A stretch of DNA of 28,179 nucleotides from the NCBI GenBank assembly GCA_005877365.1, contig VBPP01000135.1, positions 1-28,179 on the forward strand. Reading direction: 5' to 3'. Each line of letters starts with the position of its first letter. Positions within the stretch are counted from its first letter, which is position 1. Source of the DNA: Nitrososphaerota archaeon. GTDB taxonomy: Archaea > Thermoproteota > Nitrososphaeria > Nitrososphaerales > Gagatemarchaeaceae. Position numbers and translations under genes: made by a program. Below the pieces are notes generated by a model. That model was not told the DNA's origin. It ran no database searches and saw nothing but the letters and a program-made list of their open reading frames with translations. Below, piece after piece: positions 7,856 through 15,562 of this stretch.

Positions 7856-8938
7856 TTATTCACCTGCAAGCCTGACCCCGCTCATCAGAGAAGCTTCGAG
7901 CGTGAGGGCGGAGAGGTCTTCGTATTCCAGACTGTGTACATCCCCTTTACCCAATGATCTGGCCAATAGAGCAATCTCCATCGTCATCGAATTTATGAAT
8001 TTTGCAACTCTTATCCCTGTCCCCGGCTCAATCTTCCGGTTCGGGCGGCCCTCCTCTGCTATTTCGTTTGATGAGTTGTAGTATCCGAGAGCAATCAGCG
8101 CCGCTTCATCGATTCTCACAGCGTCTGCACCCAGAGCGAGAGCCTTCGACGCATCAGCACCGTTTCTTGTCCCTGTCGCCGAGATGAGGCTCACTTCCCC
8201 GAGTACCTTCCTCTCGCGCAGTGCCTCCCTTGCCCTCGGGATTCCCGCGATGATCGGAACCCTGCAATAGTCGAACAGGCCCTCTGGCCTCGTGATAGTC
8301 GAAGTCTTCAGGCCTCGGAGGACCAGACCGTCGGCCCCGACGCCTACCGCGGCTTTGACCTCGTCTTCAACCCGTGCCCCTGGGCAGCTCACAAAGATGG
8401 GGACCTTAACAGCCCCCCCTCTTCTGAGATCCCTTATGAGGCCGTGCAGCGCATCGACAGTCGTCCCAAGCTCGAGGTTGAGCTGTCTTGCTTCTGCCTT
8501 GAGGGAGGAGACGAGCCTCGATGCACCCTTTCGGACTGGCACCTCGTAGATCATTCGGTGAGCGAGCTTCCTCTCGTCGCGATTCACCTTGCCTTCCAGT
8601 GAGATCGCAGAGTTTGCCAAACTACTCCCCCTGGCAAGTTCCAGCCGCGCCCTGTTCTCTAGAGCCGATGACGCGCCGACGTAGATGGGAGTCTCGAGGA
8701 CGAGCGGGGTTGAGGCGGTTCTGGACCCGAGGGTGGTCTCTGTCTTGCATTTCTCCTTGTATCCCTCAAGCGGAAACCTGGTCAACCCGGACGCCAAGAA
8801 GACGAGTTCGTCGAATGTGGGCAGGTCGCGGAGAGGCCTGAAACCGCTCAGCCGGTATTGGCCTTGGGCCCTGCTGTGAATATCCGCGATTGTCTGGGGT
8901 GTCCAGATCTGACTATGAGGATAGATCAATGCCTTCAC
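7856..8938 (-). CDS. Degenerate MgsC paralogue (FMN-glutamate-synthase fold, Fe-S segment deleted)
   Basis: A 360-residue protein clearly homologous to the MgsC encoded just upstream. Shared blocks include TPIYVGASSALENRAR (83-98), the GADGLVL barrel strand, IPRAREAL, RNGADASKALALGADAV (258-274) and the tail DLSALTLEASLMSGV. The glutamate-synthase FMN/active-site signature GQGAKPATGG of MgsC has no counterpart, the SGGIRNG phosphate-binding loop reads SATGTRNG, and the stretch holding the three Fe-S cysteines is replaced by a roughly 30-residue-shorter segment without cysteine. It is therefore unlikely to bind an Fe-S cluster and may not be catalytic. The frame is intact and its GTG start overlaps the mgsC stop by 4 bases, so it looks like a maintained non-catalytic partner. 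Its function is unknown. Confidence 0.8.
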   Translation of the reverse strand: MKALIYPHSQIWTPQTIADIHSRAQGQYRLSGFRPLRDLPTFDELVFLASGLTRFPLEGYKEKCKTETTLGSRTASTPLVLETPIYVGASSALENRARLELARGSSLANSAISLEGKVNRDERKLAHRMIYEVPVRKGASRLVSSLKAEARQLNLELGTTVDALHGLIRDLRRGGAVKVPIFVSCPGARVEDEVKAAVGVGADGLVLRGLKTSTITRPEGLFDYCRVPIIAGIPRAREALRERKVLGEVSLISATGTRNGADASKALALGADAVRIDEAALIALGYYNSSNEIAEEGRPNRKIEPGTGIRVAKFINSMTMEIALLARSLGKGDVHSLEYEDLSALTLEASLMSGVRLAGE

Positions 8939-10269
8939 TTTCCCCTTCCCGCACTCTTCAGCAGAGTCCCACCACTTCCGACCATCGGAACCTTCGCCAT
9001 CATCGACGCCTCGACGTTGAGCGCCGAGAGATCGTCTACCGTCAGGTCGTGGACATTCCGTTTACCAAGTGCACAGGTGATCAGCTTCATCTCGAGTGTC
9101 ATCGAACTCAGCAGGTTCGCGACTCTGACGGCCGCTTCATCGATAGCCAATCGCTTCTCGAGGAGCGGGTCCTGGGTGGTTATCCCGACGGGGCACTTCC
9201 CCGTGTGGCACTTGGTGCAGTATCCTGCAGGTACCCCTACCTCTCGAACAAAATCGGTGATTCCAGGAAGCTCCCGGTTGCAGTTCAACGCGATGATTGC
9301 CGCCTGTCCTATCGCGACGGCGTCCGCGCCAAGTGCGATGGCCTTCGCCGCGTCTATACCGTTCCTTATTCCACCGGATGCTACAAGGTAGACCTTCTTG
9401 AGAAGACCTAGCTCTTCGAGTGCCTCTCTTGCGAGCACGATTCCCGGAAGCGTCGGTATGCCGGAATGGTCGAGGACCACCTCGCTCGATGCTCCCGTCC
9501 CAGCCTGCATGCCGTCTATCACGATCCCATCGGCGCCGGCTTTTGCGGCGAGCTTCACGTCGTCCTTCACCCTGCAGGCTGGAATCTTCACCTGCACCGG
9601 GACCCTCCAGTCTGTCACTTCCCTCAGCATCTCGATGAAGATCCCAAGGTCGTCTGGACCGAGCCAGTCCGGATGCCGGGTGGGAGACCTCTGATCTATC
9701 CCTGGCGGCAGCTCCCTCTTCTTTGCGATGATCGCGCTCACCTTCTGACCCATCAGTAGGCCGCCCGTGGCTGGCTTGGCACCTTGGCCTACGACAACCT
9801 CGACAGCGTCACCGCTGATCATGTCCTGTGGTGTGACGCCGTACCTGCTCGCGTTCACCTGATAGATCATCGTCGTCGAGTACTTTCGCTCCTCGGTCAG
9901 CATCCCGCCATCGCCCGTGCAGGTGGCAGTCCCGACCTTGGCAGCTCCCTTGGCGAGAGCAGTCTTCGCGCTCCTTGAGAGTGCACCGTAGCTCATTCCG
10001 GTGATGTAGACGGGAGTGGAGATACTTATCGCGTTCCTTGCGTAGCGGGTCCCCAGAACTGTCTCTGTGCTGACGTCAGCCGGCCGTAACTCAACCCCCC
10101 TCCCAGATATGTACCTCGGAATGAAGATAATGTCGTCGAAATGGGCTATCCGCTGGAACGTGCTAAAACCCCTTATTCTGTAGCGCCCGAGGTCTGCCTT
10201 CACCTGGAGGTCCTGGAAGACTTCATTGGTCCAGCCCTCGCGCCGAGAGACTTCATCGGACACAATCAT
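8935..10269 (-). CDS. mgsC: N-methylglutamate synthase subunit C (FMN and Fe-S glutamate-synthase domain)
   Basis: A 444-residue protein equivalent to the FMN-binding synthase domain of glutamate synthase. Visible are GMSYGALSRSAKTALAKGA (91-109), the active-site/FMN signature GQGAKPATGG (161-170), the barrel segment VKIPACRVKDDVKLAAKAGAD (from 227), the phosphate-binding SGGIRNG (298-304), and cysteines C351, C354 and C359 in YCTKCHTGKCP, matching the glutamate synthase 3Fe-4S motif. In bacterial N-methylglutamate synthase this subunit reduces the imine intermediate that forms N-methylglutamate. A stand-alone archaeal-type split glutamate synthase is the alternative; gmaS and the mgd genes in the same operon favour the N-methylglutamate role. 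ATG at 10269. Confidence 0.85.
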   Translation of the reverse strand: MIVSDEVSRREGWTNEVFQDLQVKADLGRYRIRGFSTFQRIAHFDDIIFIPRYISGRGVELRPADVSTETVLGTRYARNAISISTPVYITGMSYGALSRSAKTALAKGAAKVGTATCTGDGGMLTEERKYSTTMIYQVNASRYGVTPQDMISGDAVEVVVGQGAKPATGGLLMGQKVSAIIAKKRELPPGIDQRSPTRHPDWLGPDDLGIFIEMLREVTDWRVPVQVKIPACRVKDDVKLAAKAGADGIVIDGMQAGTGASSEVVLDHSGIPTLPGIVLAREALEELGLLKKVYLVASGGIRNGIDAAKAIALGADAVAIGQAAIIALNCNRELPGITDFVREVGVPAGYCTKCHTGKCPVGITTQDPLLEKRLAIDEAAVRVANLLSSMTLEMKLITCALGKRNVHDLTVDDLSALNVEASMMAKVPMVGSGGTLLKSAGRGK

Positions 10270-10305
10270 TCGGTTGTTATCACTTCAGCGCTGGCGGCTC
10301 CAGTG

Positions 10306-10314
10306 AATTATACT
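10306..10314 (-). promoter_or_regulatory. Candidate internal TATA box before mgsC
   Basis: The 65-base gap between mgsB and mgsC contains, on the minus strand, AAGTATAATTC. Its centre is 41 bases before the mgsC ATG, which would place a transcript start about 15 bases upstream of the gene. This would allow mgsC and the genes after it to be transcribed independently of mgsAB. Confidence 0.45.
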
Positions 10315-10334
10315 TTCTTGGAGCGTTAGAGCGG

Positions 10335-11090
10335 CTAGATGACCAGTCTTTCTCTCTCCAATGGTTCGAGAGAGTCGTACTGGTAGAGCCTCTTGGCCGA
10401 GACTATCTTCCTGAATCTCCTTGGAAGAATGTCGTCCCGGAATTTAAGGGCCTTCAGAAAAGCCCTCAATTCTACCTCCTCACTTCGGGTCGCGGACTCG
10501 GTCTTCGCATCTACGCCGAGTGAGCCGATCTCCCCGCCGACGTACACGATTCCCTCGTACATCGAGTCACCTGCAGCGTCTCCCACACCCCCCATGACGA
10601 TTATCCTGCCTCTCTGCATCATGAATCCAGTCAGGAATCCGCTGTTGCCGGCGATCACCAGAGTCCCTCCCTTCATCGATATGCCGGCCCTCGCACCCGC
10701 GTTCCCCCAGACGAGAATCTGACCGCCCCTCATCGATGCGCCCACGGAGGCGCCAGCATCTTCCCTGATGACTATGCTCCCTGACATCAGATTGTCTCCC
10801 AAGCCCCAACCGGAGTTGCCCTCGATTGTGGCGCTGATACCGTCACAGAAGGCGCAGCAGTAGTATCCCACGCTCCCGGCGAAGGATAAGCTGCATCTCT
10901 TGACTATCCCGACCGCGAGATTATGCCTCGCGTCGGGGTTGAGGATTGTGATGTACCTTCCCTTCGAGACTCCCGACTTTATTGAAGCGTTCAGCAGTCT
11001 CGTCGTAAGCTTGCGTGCGTCGATAGAGTACCCCTGTGAGACTGGGGCGGAGAGAGCTTTGGGCACGTTACCTGCCAGCCTCTCGGTCAA
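10335..11090 (-). CDS. mgsB: N-methylglutamate synthase subunit B (GXGXG glutamate-synthase domain)
   Basis: A 251-residue protein made mainly of the right-handed beta-helix GXGXG domain found at the C-terminus of glutamate synthase. Repeats with regularly spaced glycines run from GWGLGDN (94-100) through GASVGASMRGG, GARAGISMKGG and GFLTGFMMQRG to GDAAGDSMYEG (170-180). In the large bacterial enzyme this domain links the amidotransferase and FMN domains; here, as in bacterial MgsB, it is a separate polypeptide. An unusual YYCCAFCDG cluster with three cysteines lies at 76-84. It starts with TTG at 11090, 13 bases after mgsA; the nearby ATG is out of frame. The C-terminal 50 residues (RSEEVELRAFLKAL onward) form a non-repeat tail. 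Confidence 0.87.
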   Translation of the reverse strand: MTERLAGNVPKALSAPVSQGYSIDARKLTTRLLNASIKSGVSKGRYITILNPDARHNLAVGIVKRCSLSFAGSVGYYCCAFCDGISATIEGNSGWGLGDNLMSGSIVIREDAGASVGASMRGGQILVWGNAGARAGISMKGGTLVIAGNSGFLTGFMMQRGRIIVMGGVGDAAGDSMYEGIVYVGGEIGSLGVDAKTESATRSEEVELRAFLKALKFRDDILPRRFRKIVSAKRLYQYDSLEPLERERLVI

Positions 11091-11103
11091 GATCGGTGCA
11101 TAG

Positions 11104-12051
11104 TTAATTGAGGCGGACTTTTATCCGAGGTGCGAGAGAAACATTCCAGGTAAGGACCTCGTGCTCTTGCGGCTCGATCCTCCTCACGTCGTCAGGGAAG
11201 ATTCGCCGGAGCGCAACCTCTTCTGAGGCGACCCCGACCATTTCGTCGGTCTCCAGTATTACGAACGGCTTTGCGGACCAGCGGTCCTTCGCCATGCCAA
11301 TCCCCGAGTCGGTGGAGACCACGTACGTGAAGGTCCCGTCCAGGTCGTCCAAGCTCTCCTCGAGGGCGTCTCCGAGCTTCCGTCTCCTGCTTAGTTTGTC
11401 AGCGATGTACACAGCGATAACTTCAGAGTCGTTATGTGTCTGGAACCTAAAGCCTCGCTGCTGAAACTCTCTTTTCAGCTTGTGGTAGTTGGTCAATTGG
11501 CCATTGTGGACGACGGTAATGTCCGGAAAGGGATACGCCCAGAAAGGATGAGAGTGCGTGATATCGACCTGGCTCTCGGTCGCAAGTCTTACGTGTCCAA
11601 GCCCGTGTGTCCCGTTGACCTTTGAGAAATGATGCTTCTTATCCAGCTCGTAAGCATCTCCCACGTCCTTGATAACCTCTGAGGATCTACCTATACTGTG
11701 AATCTCTGCTCCCTTGACAGAGAGGATTGAGTCTGACAACTTTCCCAGGTCCCCTGAGTAGTTCAATCCAATCCTGCGAAACCTGCCAAAGTCGTCAATG
11801 AAGACGACGGATCCCCCGAGCGCTGCGACGGCGTTCCTCACGCCCTCAATTACATGCGAAGCTCCTTGGTCCTCTGAGACCACCACGCGGACGACATAGT
11901 CAGTCCCAAAGTGCTGGCCGGCAATGTTCACACCCGTCGAGTCAACGCCCCTGTGTCGCATGGAATAGAGCATCTCCCTTAGCTGAAGACCAACGGCTTG
12001 TGAACTGGTGCTTTCGCCCGTCTTATACAGGATCGCGGCTATTCCGCACAT
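11104..12051 (-). CDS. mgsA: N-methylglutamate synthase subunit A (class II glutamine amidotransferase domain)
   Basis: First gene of the operon, 315 aa, Ntn-type class II amidotransferase. The ATG at 12051 is chosen because it gives MCGIAAIL: Cys2, exposed by methionine removal, is the obligatory nucleophile. A longer open frame upstream to 12138 would bury it. Supporting motifs are MRHRGVDSTG, GLGHVRLATES, SHPFW, VHNGQLTNYHKLK and the NDSEVIAVYIAD block, all typical of the glutaminase domain. In N-methylglutamate synthase this domain handles the gamma-glutamyl amide, with methylamine transferred to the synthase site instead of ammonia. It could also serve as the glutaminase of a split glutamate synthase. 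A TATA-like element about 29 bases upstream suggests a leaderless or very short-leader transcript. Confidence 0.86.
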   Translation of the reverse strand: MCGIAAILYKTGESTSSQAVGLQLREMLYSMRHRGVDSTGVNIAGQHFGTDYVVRVVVSEDQGASHVIEGVRNAVAALGGSVVFIDDFGRFRRIGLNYSGDLGKLSDSILSVKGAEIHSIGRSSEVIKDVGDAYELDKKHHFSKVNGTHGLGHVRLATESQVDITHSHPFWAYPFPDITVVHNGQLTNYHKLKREFQQRGFRFQTHNDSEVIAVYIADKLSRRRKLGDALEESLDDLDGTFTYVVSTDSGIGMAKDRWSAKPFVILETDEMVGVASEEVALRRIFPDDVRRIEPQEHEVLTWNVSLAPRIKVRLN

Positions 12052-12076
12052 TACTTCTTCCCATGGGCGATGGTGG

Positions 12077-12083
12077 AAATAAG
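12077..12083 (-). promoter_or_regulatory. Candidate TATA box for the mgs-gmaS-mgd operon
   Basis: The minus strand reads AGCTTATTTCC here, with the CTTATTT core centred about 29 bases upstream of the mgsA ATG. That spacing would start the transcript within a few bases of the start codon. It lies between mgsA and the inverted repeat at 12119-12143, so the repeat would be just upstream of the promoter. Confidence 0.4.
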
Positions 12084-12118
12084 CTTTAGCCGTCATTGTT
12101 CTGATACCGACAAGATGA

Positions 12119-12143
12119 GCTGAATGGAGTCTCTCCATTCAGC
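12119..12143. repeat. Perfect 11-bp inverted repeat with 3-base centre
   Basis: The arms GCTGAATGGAG and CTCCATTCAGC are exactly complementary around TCT. The element lies between the broken transposase and the putative mgsA promoter. A second, perfect 14-base palindrome, CATGAGGCCTCATG, follows at 12148-12161 and overlaps the transposase stop. The repeat could be part of an insertion-sequence end, an operator upstream of the methylamine operon, or a terminator hairpin; there is no T-tract to favour the last. Confidence 0.75.
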
Positions 12144-12146
12144 GTC

Positions 12147-12600
12147 TCATGAGGCCTCATGCGATTTGTACCAGAATGCGAACAGATGGACGAACCTTTC
12201 GACCCTCTTGATTGCCTTGATCCCCTCCCTGACGCCGAAGTTGTGGTGGAATCGCTTGGTCCCCTCCTTGAAGGTCCGATACCACCGTTCGATGTAGTTC
12301 CTGATGCTGAACGTCAGGGGCACCCGGTCCACGTCCAGCCACTCGAAGGCGCATGCTTACCATGGGGCGTGGTCGACTATGAACAGCGGATTCCTCCTGC
12401 ACGACTCCAGGGCCATCTTCGTGGTGTCTATGGTTGACGATGCTCACCGACCTGTAGGATTTGGCGGATACGATCTCCCTCCTCGTAAGGTGCGCGGAGA
12501 CGCAAGCAATCTTGCCGTTCCTCTTCACCTTAGTCTCGTCGAAGAGAATTACCGACATCTCCTTCCTCCTGGAGAGTGGTCGTGAGGAGAAGTACGACTC
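12147..12600 (-). pseudogene. Degenerate DDE transposase (IS6/IS240-like)
   Basis: A broken transposase read in two frames. The upstream frame has MSVILFDETKVKRNGK and HLTRREIVSAKSYRS, holding the first catalytic Asp. After about 45 residues the homology shifts by one base to NPLFIVDHAPW (second Asp), hits an in-frame TAA right after that Trp, then continues with IRNYIERWYRTFKEGTKRFHHNF (catalytic Glu) to the stop at 12147. So at least one frameshift and one nonsense mutation separate the D, D and E residues. Spacing and motif style resemble compact IS6/IS240-type archaeal transposases. Weakly readable upstream sequence (FPVEARLKRPQWILKFE) extends to about 12650; the remaining 150 bases before ureD show nothing I recognise. 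It marks a past insertion between the methylamine and urease operons. Confidence 0.8.
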
Positions 12601-12802
12601 GAACTTGAGGATCCACTGTGGCCGCTTCAGCCTTGCTTCGACTGGAAACCTTGTGCCTCTGGAAATATCCTTCTGTGCTTCGTGGCTAGGAGGAACTCAT
12701 CCTTCGTCTTTTCATCACCCAATGAATGCGGAGGATGCCTCCTCGCCATATCTGTTCCGTTATCTTGACGGTATCACTGATATGAATCTGCTCGACCTAG
12801 CA

Positions 12803-13723
12803 TCACTTTCGGATCCTCGGCGCCGGCGAACCGAGAACGGTAATGCGCGCCATGTTCCACATCGACTCTAGGCAGTTTCTCACGACCCTGGACGAAGGAC
12901 CGAGAACCCGTGCCACCAGCCCTAGAGTCATAGCCGTTGGGCTAACGCCGAGAAGCGTGTCCTCCTTGTGAGAGGCCGTCTGGATCATGTCGACAAGTTG
13001 CTGATTAACGCGTTCACTTATTACGTAGAAGTTGCCGAGGACATCATAGCCTCCCATCAATCCTTTTCGAGTCAGAATTGATTTCTTTGGCTCCAAGACC
13101 AGCGTGTCCGACAACAATGGGTTCCCAGCCTCGTCCTCGACCTTGAGCTTCGAGTAGAAGATGTCGAACTCAAAGTGCTCACGCCCCTTCCTGCCGGGGG
13201 TCAGTACCTCCCAGTAAATGAACGAAGAATCTCGGCCCATCACCACGTTTACCTCTTGGTAGTATCGGGAATTCCTGTACGGGATCGTTTGGTCTGGAAG
13301 GTATTCGAGGTACGAGCCTTCTCTAAGACTCACGTTGACGACTTGGGTAGCAAAGTCAGAGTTCATCCTGTAGATCTTCGTGGCCGCCTGTGTGGTCAGG
13401 TGCGCCCTCGCTGCGGTTCCCATGTCGATGTCAATGCGGATGCGGTCTCCCTGGAGCGTTCCCCCCGTTGGGTTGAGGATGTAGACGATGGCTAGATCTG
13501 GCTCATTCTGGTCATAGTAAAACGGCCTCAACACCTGCACTGGAATCTGCTTCCACACATCCTTGATGATGGTCTTTCCTGACTCGTCTTTTGCCAGCGC
13601 GAGTCTGAGACCGCCGAGCTTGCCTGGACTGCCCACGGATAGCTGTCTTACTCTTCCACCATAGGTCTGGACCTCTGGAGGTATTGCCGCCGGCTGGTAG
13701 TAAGCAAGATCCAACTGGCTCAC
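12803..13723 (-). CDS. ureD: Urease accessory protein UreD
   Basis: A 306-residue UreD/UreH chaperone, which binds the urease apoprotein and recruits UreF and UreG for nickel insertion. Family landmarks include NPTGGTLQGDRIRIDIDMG, AHLTTQAATKIYRM and YLEYLPDQTIPYRNSRYYQ, with WEVLTPGRKGR in the middle. Length is usual or slightly longer. It is the last gene of the urease operon, its ATG overlapping the end of ureG by 4 bases, and it ends about 200 bases before the transposase remnant. The last dozen residues (GSPAPRIRK) are a basic tail. Confidence 0.93.
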   Translation of the reverse strand: MSQLDLAYYQPAAIPPEVQTYGGRVRQLSVGSPGKLGGLRLALAKDESGKTIIKDVWKQIPVQVLRPFYYDQNEPDLAIVYILNPTGGTLQGDRIRIDIDMGTAARAHLTTQAATKIYRMNSDFATQVVNVSLREGSYLEYLPDQTIPYRNSRYYQEVNVVMGRDSSFIYWEVLTPGRKGREHFEFDIFYSKLKVEDEAGNPLLSDTLVLEPKKSILTRKGLMGGYDVLGNFYVISERVNQQLVDMIQTASHKEDTLLGVSPTAMTLGLVARVLGPSSRVVRNCLESMWNMARITVLGSPAPRIRK

Positions 13724-14346
13724 ATGAGCAGAACATTCTTCATTATCAGGTCCTCGAGCTGGTCGAGCCCCTCCCCGGTCTTACAGTTCGTGAAGACGAA
13801 GGGTTTTCCCTTGCGTATCGCACGGGCATCTCTCTCCATCACTGCAAGGTCCGCTCCGACGTATGGAGCCAAGTCCTTCTTGTTGATCACGAGGAAGTCC
13901 GACTGTATTATTCCCAACCCGTTCTTTCGAGGATACTTCTCTCCTCCCGCGGTATCAATGACGTAGATGAAGAAGTCCGCAACCGCCGGGCTGAAGGTGA
14001 TGGTGATGTTATCGCCGCCCCCCTCGATCATCACAAGATCAAGTTCGGGGTGCCTCGTCTCGATCTGCTGCAGCGCGTCGATGTTGATGGAAGGGTCCTC
14101 TCTGACGGCTGTGTGTGGACAGCCGCCCGTCTCAATCCCGACGACGAGGTCGTCCGGGAGGAGCTTGAGCTCATGGCACAGCTTGTCGTGCAGCCGTATC
14201 GCGTCCTCCTTGGTAACCACGTCGTTGCTGATTATTGCCAACTTGATCCCTCTCCTGCTCAGGTCCACGGTCAGCTTCTCGATCAGCGTGGTCTTTCCAG
14301 AGCCGACCGGTCCACCGACGCCGAGGCGGATTATCTTCTTTGCCAA
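13720..14346 (-). CDS. ureG: Urease accessory GTPase UreG
   Basis: A 208-residue SIMIBI GTPase that delivers nickel to urease at the cost of GTP. P-loop GVGGPVGSGKTTL is at residues 10-22, the nickel-binding CPH motif appears in GCPHTAVREDPSIN, and the guanine-specificity sequence NKKD is present (INKKDLAPYVGADL). The MIEGGGDN and IDTAGGEKYPRKNG segments are also canonical. There is no histidine-rich N-terminal extension, so any nickel storage would have to come from elsewhere. It lies 9 bases after ureF and overlaps ureD by 4 bases. Confidence 0.97.
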   Translation of the reverse strand: MAKKIIRLGVGGPVGSGKTTLIEKLTVDLSRRGIKLAIISNDVVTKEDAIRLHDKLCHELKLLPDDLVVGIETGGCPHTAVREDPSINIDALQQIETRHPELDLVMIEGGGDNITITFSPAVADFFIYVIDTAGGEKYPRKNGLGIIQSDFLVINKKDLAPYVGADLAVMERDARAIRKGKPFVFTNCKTGEGLDQLEDLIMKNVLLM

Positions 14347-14355
14347 GCCTTGTGC

Positions 14356-15051
14356 CTAGCAGTAGAACATCCTTGATTGGAGATAAACGTGTTGCATCCC
14401 CATCACGTCAAGCATGGGAGAGAAAGCATGCATGCTCCTCCAGGCGATGGCGGAGCTCCTTCTTGCACAGTTCATCAACTCATCTTTCGTCGAATGCAAG
14501 ATCTGCTGTGCCTGTACATGAGTCACGCTTCCGAGACGGACTGATGCCCCGACTAGGCTTACGGCAGAAGTGTACAACAGCAGGATGACTGCGCGTTCCT
14601 CGCCGATGCCTAGAGTACTGCAAGCAATTGCCAGACAGACGGCATAGTTGCCAGGCGCCTTCCCGGACTCGACCAAATTCCAGAATGAGGAAAGAATCCC
14701 GGTCTTCTTCAAGGCCCTCACTGTACGAAGCAATGAGCGTCCGGTTCTCCTACTGGCCTCGCTGAACTCCGTCACATTCTTGAATGAGGCGAGCTTCCTG
14801 TCTATCGCCACCAGAAGCCGGAGATCGTTCTCTCCCGCAGCAGAGAAGCTGCCTCTGAGTGCAACGCAATCCAGGGTCGAGAGTTGTTCCAAGAAGACTG
14901 AGAGGATGGATGATACGTCATCAGGACCCTTCACTAGCCCGAGTTGCGAGAGCGTCTCAATTCCGAATGACAGAGAGTAGCTTCCGAGCGGAAAGAAAGA
15001 GTCTGAGAACTGCAGAGTGGAGACGAGATCGTCATCAGTGTGTGTGCTCAT
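14356..15051 (-). CDS. ureF: Urease accessory protein UreF
   Basis: All-helical urease chaperone that acts with UreD and as a regulator of UreG GTPase activity. The conserved opening LQFSDSFFPLGSYSLSFGIETL matches the family signature, followed by helices with the usual R/Q-rich pattern and a C-terminal segment around HSTKDELM and AWRSMHAFSPMLDVMGMQH. The ATG at 15051 (MSTHTDDD) is preferred, because the signature then begins about 13 residues in, as in other UreF. It overlaps the 3' end of ureE by 17 bases. In-frame starts at 15093 and 15075 would give a longer overlap. Confidence 0.92.
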   Translation of the reverse strand: MSTHTDDDLVSTLQFSDSFFPLGSYSLSFGIETLSQLGLVKGPDDVSSILSVFLEQLSTLDCVALRGSFSAAGENDLRLLVAIDRKLASFKNVTEFSEASRRTGRSLLRTVRALKKTGILSSFWNLVESGKAPGNYAVCLAIACSTLGIGEERAVILLLYTSAVSLVGASVRLGSVTHVQAQQILHSTKDELMNCARRSSAIAWRSMHAFSPMLDVMGMQHVYLQSRMFYC

Positions 15052-15559
15052 ATCCGAGTATCTCGGGCTCAACATCGAGAATCCTCTTTTCAACCTTCAA
15101 GGATACCCCACCGAAGCTAGAAAGCACCTTCGAGAGGTCTTCCTTAGACCCTTCAATCGGGATCACAATCTCATTTCCCTTGGGGAAGAGCGGGAAGTGC
15201 TTGATACCAAGCATGTAACCAATCCTCGCCGCGGTCTCGACCCCCTCCCTCCAATCCTCATGAGGGGAAAGGGTGACGACCATCGTCTCTTCTGGCAGCC
15301 ACTCCACCGTAAGAATCTCGTCCTCGCCCAGATGGAGTACATCGCCGTGCTTTAGGGTTGTACCTCTCGGCACGTCTATCAGCACGTCGGTCCCTCGTTG
15401 ACTGGTAACGCGCAGCCTGTTCTTCGCTGCGTCCCTCCGCGGCAGTCGGATTCGGTCCGCCCTGTCCTTGGACAAGAGGTCGTGAAACCGGCGACCCAAT
15501 CTTTCGTCACTGTACACGTTCCCCATCACGGCCTCGACCCTCAGGCTCAAGGCCACCAT
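15035..15559 (-). CDS. ureE: Urease accessory metallochaperone UreE
   Basis: A 174-residue nickel-binding chaperone. The N-terminal peptide-binding-like domain carries DRIRLPRRDAAKNRLRV, and the C-terminal ferredoxin-like metal-binding domain has AARIGYMLGIKHFPLF, in which the histidine corresponds to the conserved nickel ligand at the dimer interface. The C-terminus is short (GYEHTH), with two histidines and no long poly-His tail, so nickel-storage capacity looks small. It lies 3 bases after ureC and overlaps the start of ureF. Confidence 0.94.
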   Translation of the reverse strand: MVALSLRVEAVMGNVYSDERLGRRFHDLLSKDRADRIRLPRRDAAKNRLRVTSQRGTDVLIDVPRGTTLKHGDVLHLGEDEILTVEWLPEETMVVTLSPHEDWREGVETAARIGYMLGIKHFPLFPKGNEIVIPIEGSKEDLSKVLSSFGGVSLKVEKRILDVEPEILGYEHTH

Positions 15560-15562
15560 CGC

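Noticed and set aside
8935..8938. Frameshift joining the two MgsC-like genes into one
   Set aside because: The proteins are full-length paralogues that align over their whole lengths, not halves of one protein; the 4-base overlap is a normal operon coupling.
6494..12051. Reading the mgs/gmaS genes as ordinary glutamine synthetase plus split glutamate synthase (GS-GOGAT)
   Set aside because: Not excluded for any single protein, but linkage in one operon with all four sarcosine-oxidase-type subunits, including the SoxD-like one, is the hallmark of the N-methylglutamate pathway.
12052..12138. 29-codon N-terminal extension of mgsA
   Set aside because: It would bury the N-terminal nucleophile Cys2 required by class II amidotransferases.
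13684..14376. 230-residue plus-strand open frame
   Set aside because: Antisense shadow of ureG, which has a complete set of GTPase motifs on the minus strand.
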